DNA of 64,000 bases from an uncultured Kordia sp. (GTDB lineage: Bacteria; Bacteroidota; Bacteroidia; Flavobacteriales; Flavobacteriaceae). A model generated the notes under the pieces. The model was given only the letters and a program-made list of their open reading frames with translations, made no database searches and was not told the origin of the DNA. Shown here piece by piece: positions 26,732-34,463 of the stretch (its first letter is position 1; every line of letters starts with the position of its first letter). A program made the position numbers and the translations under genes. The stretch covers positions 372,001 through 436,000 of the forward strand of contig NZ_CANMEZ010000003.1 in the NCBI RefSeq assembly GCF_947496985.1. Reading direction: 5' to 3'.

Positions 26732-26850
26732 GTGTATTACGATGATGACAGTACAGAGAGCTGGTTACTTGCGTAAAGAGAGTCGTATTACATTTTGGTT
26801 GGTTAGTTTTTATAAAGCGCTTTATCTTTTGATAAGGCGCTTTTCTTTTT
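26732..26850 (+). ncRNA. Structured sRNA, copy D with a different terminator
   Basis: About 119 nt. The basal helix (26733-26742 with 26783-26792) is as in copy C. The core is unchanged, but the terminator is unrelated to those of A-C: stem GCGCTTTATC / GATAAGGCGC with loop TTTT, then a T-rich tail. It ends 9 bp before the ABC ATPase stop codon on the other strand and may terminate both transcripts. Confidence 0.8.
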
Positions 26851-26858
26851 AGGGAAAA

Positions 26859-27656
26859 TCAATTATTTTTCACCTTAAAACTACCAGAAGTTGCATCAAA
26901 AGTGATCAAATCATTTGGAAATAATGCTTCAAAAATACCTTGTTCAATTAATTCGCAAGGTGTTCCCGAAAATACGTTGCCATCATGCATCACAATCATT
27001 TCATCACACAATTGAATAGCCAAATCAATTTCATGTGTAGAAAACAACATCGTTTTTTTTGTGTCGTGTGCTAATTTTTTGAGTAAATTCAACACATATG
27101 CTTTATGATACATATCTAAATGTGTAGTGGGTTCATCCAAAATAATCATGGAAGTATCTTGCGCCAAAGCACGTGCAATCATTACTTTTTGCAACTGTCC
27201 ATCACTTAAGGTGTAACACTTTCTATGCTTTAATTCTTGCAAATTGGTTTTTCGCAAAGCACTTTCAATAATGGTATGATCATGCTTTGAAAGATTTCCA
27301 ATCCAATTGGTATAGGGTTGGCGTCCAAGCGCGATTAATTCCAATACAGTCAAATTTTTAGATGGTAATTGTTCCGTTAATACCAAACCAATTTCTTTTG
27401 CTAAATCACCATTTGAATAGGAGTGAAGCGACTTGTTTTGCAATAAAACTTCTCCTGTAAGTGGTTGTTGAATTTTGGCTAACGTACGTAATAACGTAGA
27501 TTTTCCAATTCCATTAGCTCCAACCAATGCAACTAATTTCCCTTTAGAAATACTAAAATTAATAGCTTCCGCAATCACTTTTGTATTGTTCTTATCTTGA
27601 TAACCAATACTTAGTGCTGTAGCTTGTAAAACTGGATATGTGTTTGTTGTAGAAAT
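26859..27656 (-). CDS. ABC transporter ATPase, probable vitamin B12 importer (BtuD-like)
   Basis: 265 aa if read from an ATT at 27656. Walker A GANGIGKST, Q-loop region LVLTEQLPSKNLTV, signature LSDGQLQKVMIARALAQ, Walker B MIILDEP, switch His FSTHEID. The conventional start would be the GTG at 27578 (239 aa), but that removes the first strand VLQATALSIGY that homologues have. No ATG, GTG or TTG exists upstream in frame before the stop. It energises the permease encoded just upstream. B12 is inferred from the divergent riboswitch and receptor; a siderophore is the alternative. Confidence 0.85.
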   Translation of the reverse strand: MSTTNTYPVLQATALSIGYQDKNNTKVIAEAINFSISKGKLVALVGANGIGKSTLLRTLAKIQQPLTGEVLLQNKSLHSYSNGDLAKEIGLVLTEQLPSKNLTVLELIALGRQPYTNWIGNLSKHDHTIIESALRKTNLQELKHRKCYTLSDGQLQKVMIARALAQDTSMIILDEPTTHLDMYHKAYVLNLLKKLAHDTKKTMLFSTHEIDLAIQLCDEMIVMHDGNVFSGTPCELIEQGIFEALFPNDLITFDATSGSFKVKNN

Positions 27657-27762
27657 AGGTTTTAATTTGAATTGACTAAAGTACGAATTATTATTAGTAG
27701 TTAGTATTGAGAAATTAGTATTGAGTTATGTGAGAAGTCTAAAAATTTAATAACGAATCTAA

Positions 27763-28794
27763 TTAAAAAATCATCTTTCGTTTACGAACTAATAACCAAA
27801 TTACAATAGGTGCGCCAATAATAGAGGTAATCGCATTAATTGGTAACGTGATTTCATGAAAAGGAACTTGCGCAATACTATCACAAATCAACATTAAAAT
27901 TCCACCAATCAAACAAACACTTGGAACCAATATTCGATGATTTGTAGTATTAAAAAATAAACGTGTAATATGCGGAACAGCTAAACCTATAAACGCAATT
28001 GGTCCTACGAAAGCAGTACAACTTCCAGCCATCAAACTAGTCGCGATAATAATAATTAAACGCGATTTGTTAATATTAACACCTAAACTTCTAGCATAAT
28101 TTTCACCTAAAAGAAATGCATCTAAGGACTTTATTGCCCAAATGCTTAATCCAATACCAAGCACTACTAAGAATGCAAGAATACTTAATTCTTCAGGATT
28201 TAAATTTCCTAAAGAGCCTAATGTCCACATCATAAATTGTTTTAATTCATCAGCATCACTAAAATAGGTCAAAACACTTACAATAGCACCAGTTATGCTT
28301 CCAAACATCAATCCAATAATAAGAATAGACATAGTATCTTTTACACGAAAGGAAACTGCCATCACAGTTAATAAAACGAGTAAACTTCCAATACTTGCTG
28401 CAATAACCAAACTATAACTTGATAGTAATAACGTTCCGAAAAATCCACCAAATACAGAAGCGCCCATAATTAATAAAGCTACGCCTAAACTTGCGCCAGA
28501 ACTTAATCCAAGAACAAAAGGTCCTGAAAGTGGATTTCTGAATAAAGTTTGCATTAACAAACCACTTAATGATAAACCGAAACCAACTAAAATTGCAGCA
28601 ATTGCTTTTGGTAAACGAATGCTTAAAATAGTAATTCGCCATGTTTCTTTATCAATATCGCCACCTGTAAACGCTGCAAAAATCCCTTTTAACGGAATGG
28701 CTACTGAACCTAAACTTATATTCATCAGAAAACAACTGATTAATAATAAGCTAAGTACAATAAACGTAATGCTATATGACGATTGATTTGGCAA
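27763..28794 (-). CDS. FecCD/BtuC-type ABC permease
   Basis: 343 aa with about ten membrane helices. The FecCD family core is clear: SIRLPKAIAAILVGFGLSLS, LMQTLFRNPLSGPFVLGLSS and CTAFVGPIAFIGLAVPHITR (the coupling-helix region). It forms the inner-membrane channel for cobalamin or iron-chelate uptake. Its start codon directly abuts the stop of the binding-protein gene (28794/28795), so the operon is binding protein, permease, ATPase. Confidence 0.92.
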   Translation of the reverse strand: MPNQSSYSITFIVLSLLLISCFLMNISLGSVAIPLKGIFAAFTGGDIDKETWRITILSIRLPKAIAAILVGFGLSLSGLLMQTLFRNPLSGPFVLGLSSGASLGVALLIMGASVFGGFFGTLLLSSYSLVIAASIGSLLVLLTVMAVSFRVKDTMSILIIGLMFGSITGAIVSVLTYFSDADELKQFMMWTLGSLGNLNPEELSILAFLVVLGIGLSIWAIKSLDAFLLGENYARSLGVNINKSRLIIIIATSLMAGSCTAFVGPIAFIGLAVPHITRLFFNTTNHRILVPSVCLIGGILMLICDSIAQVPFHEITLPINAITSIIGAPIVIWLLVRKRKMIF

Positions 28795-29967
28795 TTATAA
28801 TAAAGGTTTAAAAAAGAATGGTTCGTAATCTGGTAAAATCGCTGGATGAATAGCTTTAATAATATCTTTTAGAACAATATCTGGTCGTGTTGGTGCGAGT
28901 TCATAATACATAGTTCCACCAGTTTTTCCGACTGTATTTGCAGCAGAAAATATTTTTTTATGTTGAAAAGGAGCAAACTCAGCATACGTTTTACTAGCTT
29001 TTTCCAAATCATCATACGTTTTAAAACGTCCAGGTCCAATCCAAATATCTGCGTTTGCAGCTTTATCTAGCACACTTTCTATACTAAGCGACAAACTTCC
29101 AGTACCATCAGAATCTGTCCAAATATAATTTGCATTGGCATCTTTTAAATATTGTGCCTGAAAACTTTCACCAGCTGGCAAATACCAAATGTCTTTATAC
29201 ATAGCGCCTGCTAAAACGGTTGGTTTTTTATTTATTTTGAGCGCTAACTTTTTAGCTTCTAGGTAATTGTGTTCAATTAATGCAAATACTTCTTTCGCTT
29301 TGGCTTCTTTTTGGAAAAAAGGCGCAAAGAATTTTACCCATTCTGCTCTTCCTAAAGGAGTTCCTTCTGTCCAATCACCATTATAAACAACAGGAATATG
29401 CACATCTTCAATCTTTTTATAGGTAGGATTTGAATTGTTGATAGAAAAACCAATCACTAATTCTGGTTGTAAATCGATCAATAATTCCATATTTATTTGA
29501 TCATTTTGACCAATGTCTTTTACTTTTTTAGTATCAATTAAAGCTCTTGTCTTTTCAGAAGAAATATAATCAGTATCAGGAAAACCAACTAATTTATCTT
29601 CTACACCAAGCATTTCCAATGTTGGAATATGTGTGGTAGAAGTTACCACAATACGTTCTACCGGAGTTAAAATAATAGCATCATATGCATCGCGGTTTAG
29701 CGTAATGGAAGCTGCTTTTTCTCTAGGAATTAAGGCATATGTGAAATTTTTATCAGCATCTGGCCAAGGAGAAAATACAGTAATTACCGTAATATCTCCT
29801 GTTTTTTCAATAGCAAACTTTTTAGCATGCGCTAATGATACGTTTGTATTGGCTATTTTTTGTATAGGTGAAAATTCTTGTTTTGGTTCTTTCTTCTCGG
29901 TTTTACACGAAAAAGAAAGTGTACAAAGTATAATGAAAAGACAATAAAATGATTTGAAAGATTGCAT
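28795..29967 (-). CDS. ABC transporter substrate-binding lipoprotein (BtuF/FecB-like)
   Basis: 390 aa. Lipobox LSFSC (Cys21). Type III periplasmic-binding fold: ERIVVTSTTHIPTLEMLGVE (residues about 108-127) and LIDLQPELVIGFSINN, the usual first-lobe signature. It delivers ligand to the FecCD permease. The divergent cobalamin riboswitch and receptor point to B12. The length exceeds BtuF because of an N-terminal extension of about 90 residues before the first signature. Confidence 0.88.
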   Translation of the reverse strand: MQSFKSFYCLFIILCTLSFSCKTEKKEPKQEFSPIQKIANTNVSLAHAKKFAIEKTGDITVITVFSPWPDADKNFTYALIPREKAASITLNRDAYDAIILTPVERIVVTSTTHIPTLEMLGVEDKLVGFPDTDYISSEKTRALIDTKKVKDIGQNDQINMELLIDLQPELVIGFSINNSNPTYKKIEDVHIPVVYNGDWTEGTPLGRAEWVKFFAPFFQKEAKAKEVFALIEHNYLEAKKLALKINKKPTVLAGAMYKDIWYLPAGESFQAQYLKDANANYIWTDSDGTGSLSLSIESVLDKAANADIWIGPGRFKTYDDLEKASKTYAEFAPFQHKKIFSAANTVGKTGGTMYYELAPTRPDIVLKDIIKAIHPAILPDYEPFFFKPLL

Positions 29968-30038
29968 ATATGGTTTCGCTAGTTTTTTTCAAAAGTAATA
30001 TTATTTCATCTTTTAGTAGATAGATTCTAAAGAATGTT

Positions 30039-30046
30039 TATTTTTG
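30039..30046 (+). promoter_or_regulatory. Bacteroidetes-type -7 box for the riboswitch transcript
   Basis: TATTTTTG, matching TAnnTTTG, placed just before the 5' end of the cobalamin riboswitch. The -33 element is weak. Confidence 0.55.
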
Positions 30047-30052
30047 CGCCGA

Positions 30053-30265
30053 ATTTTGGTTTCAAACATACAATAGTATGTGCGAATTAAAAGGGAATCA
30101 AGTGAAAAGGTAGCAAACCTTCATTCTTGAACTGTTCCCGCAACTGTAAACATGTGCTGATATTGTTCAGTACCTCATTTCAAAAATGAGTTGTTATAAC
30201 TACAAGACCACTGAATATTCGGGAAGGTATATAGCAAATTGTAAGTCAGGAGACCTGCCAATTTT
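30053..30265 (+). promoter_or_regulatory. Cobalamin (adenosylcobalamin) riboswitch
   Basis: Contains the class-defining blocks in order: AAAAGGGAATCAAGTGAAAA (30089 onward), TTCCCGCAACTGTAAAC (about 30133) and the B12 box AAGTCAGGAGACCTGCC (30243-30259). The outer ends TTGG and CCAA can pair as P1. It controls the TonB receptor that begins 77 bp downstream; B12 binding normally lowers expression. An open frame through the aptamer (ATG at 30186) is incidental. Confidence 0.95.
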
Positions 30266-30341
30266 TCAAATGAAATGTCAAACTTTCGGGATAAAAGTTT
30301 GCGTATGGAAACCCATACTTTTTCCCATAAAACGAAAACAA

Positions 30342-32207
30342 ATGAAAAAAACTGTACTATCAGTTAGTGCTTTGTTATTGGCTTGTACTACCGTATTTGC
30401 ACAAGAACAAGATGACAAAAAAGAACAACTTGATGAAGTTGTGATCTCTGATTCACGTCATGCTTTAAAACGTGAAAACTCTGGAAAAACAGTAATTTCT
30501 ATCTCTAGTGAAGAAATTGCAAGAAGCCAAGGAAAAACAATTGCTGAGGTAATTAATACGAAAAGTGGAATTGAGATTTTAGGAAGTAGAAGTAATGCTG
30601 GACAAAATCTAAGTTATTTTGTACGTGGTGGTAACAACCGTCAGGTATTAATTTTAATTGATGGAATTCAAGTAAATGATCCTTCTTCTATTGCAAATGA
30701 TTTCGATTTACGTTTGGTATCTTTAGATCGTATTGAATCTATTGAAATCATCAAAGGAGCTTCAAGTACTTTATACGGAAGTGGTGCTGCAACTGCTGTA
30801 ATTAATATTACAACAAAAAAAGCATCTAAAAATGATATCGCTTTAACGGTAAACAGTTCTTTCGGAACAAACCAATCACAAGACGATTCAAACTATAATA
30901 TCAACGATTTTTCAAACAGTGCTCGTATTGATGGAACTGTTGATAAATTAAGCTATGTAGTTGGCTTTGGTCACCAAAGTACAGATGGTTTGTCTGCTGT
31001 AATCGGTGAAGAAAGTGATCCTTTTTCAAGAATTAACACGAATGTAAAAGTAGGATATAAATTTTCTGAAGCTTTTGAAGCTAGTATTTACGGTACGTTA
31101 GATAAATTTAAAAATGACTTTGATAATTCCTCTCCAAGAGGAGATGCAAACTTTGAAGCAGATAGTGAACAATATCGTTTTGGAGTTGCTCCAAAGTATA
31201 CATATAAAAATGGTAGTGTAACGTTAAATGCTGCGTATACTTCAATTGAGCGTAGATTCTTTTCAAACTTTCCATCTAATTTTGAAGGTGAAACAATAGC
31301 ATTGGATATCTATAACAAATACAACTTCAACAATCAGTTTTATACAGTTGTTGGTTTAAATTATATTGACAATCAAACTTTATTTGCTGAAGAGCAATCT
31401 TCTTCAATTGTAGATCCATATGTAAATGTTGTATATGTTTCTGATTTCGGTTTAAATGTTAATGCAGGAGCGAGAATGAATAACCATAGCGAATATGGAA
31501 GTCACTTTACCTATAACTTCAACCCATCATACCGTATGCCTTTAGGAAAAGGATATGTAAAAGCATTTGCTTCTTATAGTACTTCATTTATTGCACCATC
31601 ATTATCACAATTATTTGGAAACTTTGGACCAAATCCAAACTTAGAGCCAGAAGAAAATACAACTATAGAAGGTGGAGTAGAAGTAAAGTTATCTGAAAAA
31701 TTACGTGCAAGTGCTGTGTATTTTAACAGAGATGAACAAAACTTTATCAACTATGTCGTAACTGATTTTGTAACCTTTGCTGGAGAATATCAAAATGTAA
31801 GTCAAGATTTTACAGTAAATGGTTTCGAATTTGAAGTAGCAGCAACTCCAATTAAAAACTTAACAGTTGATGCAAACTATACATTTACAGAGAAGAAAGA
31901 TGTAAAAGTATTACGTATACCAAAGCACAAAGCAAATTTAAATGTTGGATATGCTTTTACGCAAAAAACAAATGCTGCAGTATCATATCAGTTTACATCT
32001 GAGCGTTTAGATACAGATTTTGCAACATTTCAAGATGTAACCTTAGAATCATTTAGCTTAATCGGAGCAAACGTAAACCATAAGTTTAACAAGCGTTTAA
32101 GTGGATTTTTAGCAGTATCTAATATTTTCAATGAAGAATATACAGAGATTACAGGATTTACAACAAGAGGAACAAACGTTCGCGTTGGTTTTTCTTTAAA
32201 CCTGTAG
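30342..32207 (+). CDS. btuB: TonB-dependent cobalamin receptor (BtuB-like)
   Basis: 621 aa from the ATG at 30342, which follows the riboswitch and gives a proper signal peptide ending at VFAQE. Plug domain: KEQLDEVVISDSRH (TonB-box region), FVRGGNNRQVLILIDGIQVN and IEIIKGASSTLYGSGAATAV. A 22-strand barrel ends with VRVGFSLNL, a typical C-terminal strand. It imports B12 across the outer membrane. The riboswitch makes the substrate call strong. It is divergent from the ABC importer operon. Confidence 0.93.
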   Translation: MKKTVLSVSALLLACTTVFAQEQDDKKEQLDEVVISDSRHALKRENSGKTVISISSEEIARSQGKTIAEVINTKSGIEILGSRSNAGQNLSYFVRGGNNRQVLILIDGIQVNDPSSIANDFDLRLVSLDRIESIEIIKGASSTLYGSGAATAVINITTKKASKNDIALTVNSSFGTNQSQDDSNYNINDFSNSARIDGTVDKLSYVVGFGHQSTDGLSAVIGEESDPFSRINTNVKVGYKFSEAFEASIYGTLDKFKNDFDNSSPRGDANFEADSEQYRFGVAPKYTYKNGSVTLNAAYTSIERRFFSNFPSNFEGETIALDIYNKYNFNNQFYTVVGLNYIDNQTLFAEEQSSSIVDPYVNVVYVSDFGLNVNAGARMNNHSEYGSHFTYNFNPSYRMPLGKGYVKAFASYSTSFIAPSLSQLFGNFGPNPNLEPEENTTIEGGVEVKLSEKLRASAVYFNRDEQNFINYVVTDFVTFAGEYQNVSQDFTVNGFEFEVAATPIKNLTVDANYTFTEKKDVKVLRIPKHKANLNVGYAFTQKTNAAVSYQFTSERLDTDFATFQDVTLESFSLIGANVNHKFNKRLSGFLAVSNIFNEEYTEITGFTTRGTNVRVGFSLNL

Positions 32208-32234
32208 AGTTTATTTAATACCTATCATAAGTTG

Positions 32235-32262
32235 AAAGCCATTGGGAAACCAATGGCTTTTG
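32235..32262 (+). terminator. Rho-independent terminator
   Basis: Stem AAAGCCATTGG / CCAATGGCTTT with a GAAA loop, 27 bp after the btuB stop. Confidence 0.85.
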
Positions 32263-32293
32263 TTATTTACAATGATTAATTTATATAAAGAAA

Positions 32294-32923
32294 CTAATCA
32301 ATCAAGAAAACTACATCAAAAAAATGTAATGTTGGTTTATCGGGAGCTTTTACAAGGATTTTTTCTAAAATAGTTTCTTGTGTTTTACTCTTGGTAACTC
32401 GTACTTGTAAACCTCTTTCTCTAACTTCTAATCTTTTTAGAAATTCAGATCTTTCAAGTGCATCTACAATATCGAGTCCAATATTAGAATCTGTAATATC
32501 AGCTAGCAATTCGTTTTCATCATAAACAGCTTTTGATGGTATACGTATAGTAAGTTCGCCAGTTTTAATTAATGCTAGATTTTTGAAAAACGCGAGCATA
32601 ATGCTTCGTACAGCATTTTTAATACAAGCGCCAAACCAGCCACCTGTTAAGGTAATTTCTGCTCCGTGTAATACATATGTATTATTTACTCCATTTGGTG
32701 CATCTTGTTGACTTAGGTTTATACTTAAAGGCGGAATTTCAATAATTGATGTCGGATTACTAGTTGTAATATCTTCCCAAAAACTAACATGCATATTTGC
32801 TTTGAGCGCGTTCTTTATCATTGGTTCGAGAGTCGTTTTCACGGTGTCTTTAATATCTTTATTTGTTTTGTCAAAAAAGCTTTCTTGAAAATGGACAATA
32901 ATTAAATCATTTATGGGTTCCAT
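32294..32923 (-). CDS. Hypothetical protein, 209 aa
   Basis: Not recognised. No signal peptide; one moderately hydrophobic stretch (AVRSIMLAFFKNLALI, about residues 104-119) after a GGWFGACIKN turn. The ends are strand-rich (LIIVHFQES at the start, LHFFDVVFLID at the end). It is divergent from the GH64-like gene (227 bp between starts), so the two may share control. Base composition and codon use look like the neighbours. Confidence 0.6.
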   Translation of the reverse strand: MEPINDLIIVHFQESFFDKTNKDIKDTVKTTLEPMIKNALKANMHVSFWEDITTSNPTSIIEIPPLSINLSQQDAPNGVNNTYVLHGAEITLTGGWFGACIKNAVRSIMLAFFKNLALIKTGELTIRIPSKAVYDENELLADITDSNIGLDIVDALERSEFLKRLEVRERGLQVRVTKSKTQETILEKILVKAPDKPTLHFFDVVFLID

Positions 32924-33150
32924 GGTTTCTAAATTTTATTAATTGTACCAAAATTAAATGAAGATTATATTGTGTAAAACACATAATAGTAGGGTTTTGC
33001 ATCACCAATTTATGTGATTTTCTGGTTTAGCAGAATAAAAAAGAGAATATGTCAGAATCTTTCAAATTTAGTAATTACGTATAAGTACGTTGCATATTTC
33101 AATATAGTTATGTTACCTTGTTGTACTAACTTTTTTAAACCATATTACTT

Positions 33151-34398
33151 ATGAGTAGCCCAAACCCGTTTCCAATTACGATTGCAAATAATTCAGGATC
33201 AGATGAGGAATTGTATATTACAATAAAAGGAATGAATGCTTCTATTGAAAACAACAAAAAGCAACAATTTTATAACTTAACAACCAAAACATGGAGTGAT
33301 AACGCAGTTGCTTTAAATGTAGGAAAGGTTAAAGAGAAAGTGATTAACATTCCAAATATAGACTCTGGAATTGTATACCTTTCTTTTGGAAGTGCGTTAA
33401 AATTTGCTGATCGAATTTCTCCACCAAATATTGGAAATCCTTCTGATCCAAGTTTTCATGTAATTTATGATAAGTTTGAAATTTCTTTTCTACCAAAAGA
33501 TGGTTTTCCTTTTATAGACATAACGAATGTTGATTTTTTCTGTGTTCCTTTAAAATTAGAAGAAAAACTGCCAAACGGAACTACAAATGGACCTAAAGGG
33601 TTTTTAAAAACACGAAAAGAAATTTTTAAATCTTTTGAAGATGGACTTGATGGACATTGGGCAAATATTGTACAAACACCAAAAGGAAATGATGAAGAAA
33701 CAATACGAATTATTGCCCCAAATAAAGCATTAGTAAATATACCAGATGTCATAAATAATGATTTTGACGCTTCTAGTTTTCAAAATTATATAGATGCTGT
33801 TTGGGATTTTTATGCAGAAGGAAAAAATAAATCGGTTCAAGTAGATATGTCTGAAATTGCAGAATTTAATCCAGGTTATGAAAATATTGTTTTTGAAGGA
33901 ATTGTAAAAAATGGAAAGTTCATATTCTCTGAAAAAGGAGGAACAGGAAAATTACCAAGTATTTCGTTTGACAAACCATCGGGAAGTAGTCAAATAAAAG
34001 GAAGTGTTTTTGGTTGCGAAGATTTATTTGCTGCGCCAAATAAAACGCCACAATCTGTTCCTGCTAAAAACTTAGGAGCTGCCTTTAATGTTGGAATCTT
34101 AGCACATCCAAATATTAAAGATAATACGTTGTTTTTGATGCCACCAACAACTAAAACACAAGATAAAAACTGGACAACATACAAAGATGAAAAAGTTTTT
34201 TATACTAATACAATGAAATTAACAGATGGAAGTACATTAGATTGTTACAATGTATATTCAAAATACATTCATGAAAATGCTATTGATAGTGATGACTATG
34301 CTTTTGCTTTTGACGATGTAACACAAAGTGATTCTACATTAGCAGACAAAGATGCAACAAGTGCTATTGTTACAATTCAGAACATTAAGTTATCATAA
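33151..34398 (+). CDS. GH64-like beta-1,3-glucanase domain protein
   Basis: 415 aa. The N-terminus FPITIANNSGSDEELYITIK and the signatures GIVYLSFGSALKF, PSDPSFHVIYDKFEISF and DITNVDFFCVPLKLEE follow the family 64 (thaumatin-like) laminaripentaose-producing glucanase pattern, as does FQNYIDAVWDFYAEG. Such enzymes act on beta-1,3-glucan. Unusually there is no signal peptide (starts MSSPNPF), so it is either cytoplasmic, exported in another way, or not a true hydrolase. Catalytic Glu and Asp were not assigned. Confidence 0.75.
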   Translation: MSSPNPFPITIANNSGSDEELYITIKGMNASIENNKKQQFYNLTTKTWSDNAVALNVGKVKEKVINIPNIDSGIVYLSFGSALKFADRISPPNIGNPSDPSFHVIYDKFEISFLPKDGFPFIDITNVDFFCVPLKLEEKLPNGTTNGPKGFLKTRKEIFKSFEDGLDGHWANIVQTPKGNDEETIRIIAPNKALVNIPDVINNDFDASSFQNYIDAVWDFYAEGKNKSVQVDMSEIAEFNPGYENIVFEGIVKNGKFIFSEKGGTGKLPSISFDKPSGSSQIKGSVFGCEDLFAAPNKTPQSVPAKNLGAAFNVGILAHPNIKDNTLFLMPPTTKTQDKNWTTYKDEKVFYTNTMKLTDGSTLDCYNVYSKYIHENAIDSDDYAFAFDDVTQSDSTLADKDATSAIVTIQNIKLS

Positions 34399-34409
34399 AT
34401 ATAAAGCAT

Positions 34410-34441
34410 AAAAAAACGCTTCTAAGAAATTAGAAGCGTTT
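34410..34441. terminator. Bidirectional terminator
   Basis: Stem AAAACGCTTCTAA / TTAGAAGCGTTTT with a GAAA loop, A- and T-tracts on both sides, between the convergent GH64-like and S41 genes. Confidence 0.9.
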
Positions 34442-34463
34442 TCTAGTAATAAACTGATATGTA

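Larger units (their letters stand above)
26129..26850 (+). repeat. Tandem array of 289-bp sRNA units
   Basis: Two full units (26129-26417 and 26418-26705; periods 289 and 288 bp) and a third truncated after its RNA. Each full unit holds promoter, sRNA, terminator and a spacer with two further hairpins. Units B and C are near-identical through the spacer. Confidence 0.9.

Noticed and set aside
30186-30341. N-terminal extension of btuB starting at 30186
   Set aside because: These codons lie inside the cobalamin riboswitch; the start at 30342 gives a proper signal peptide.
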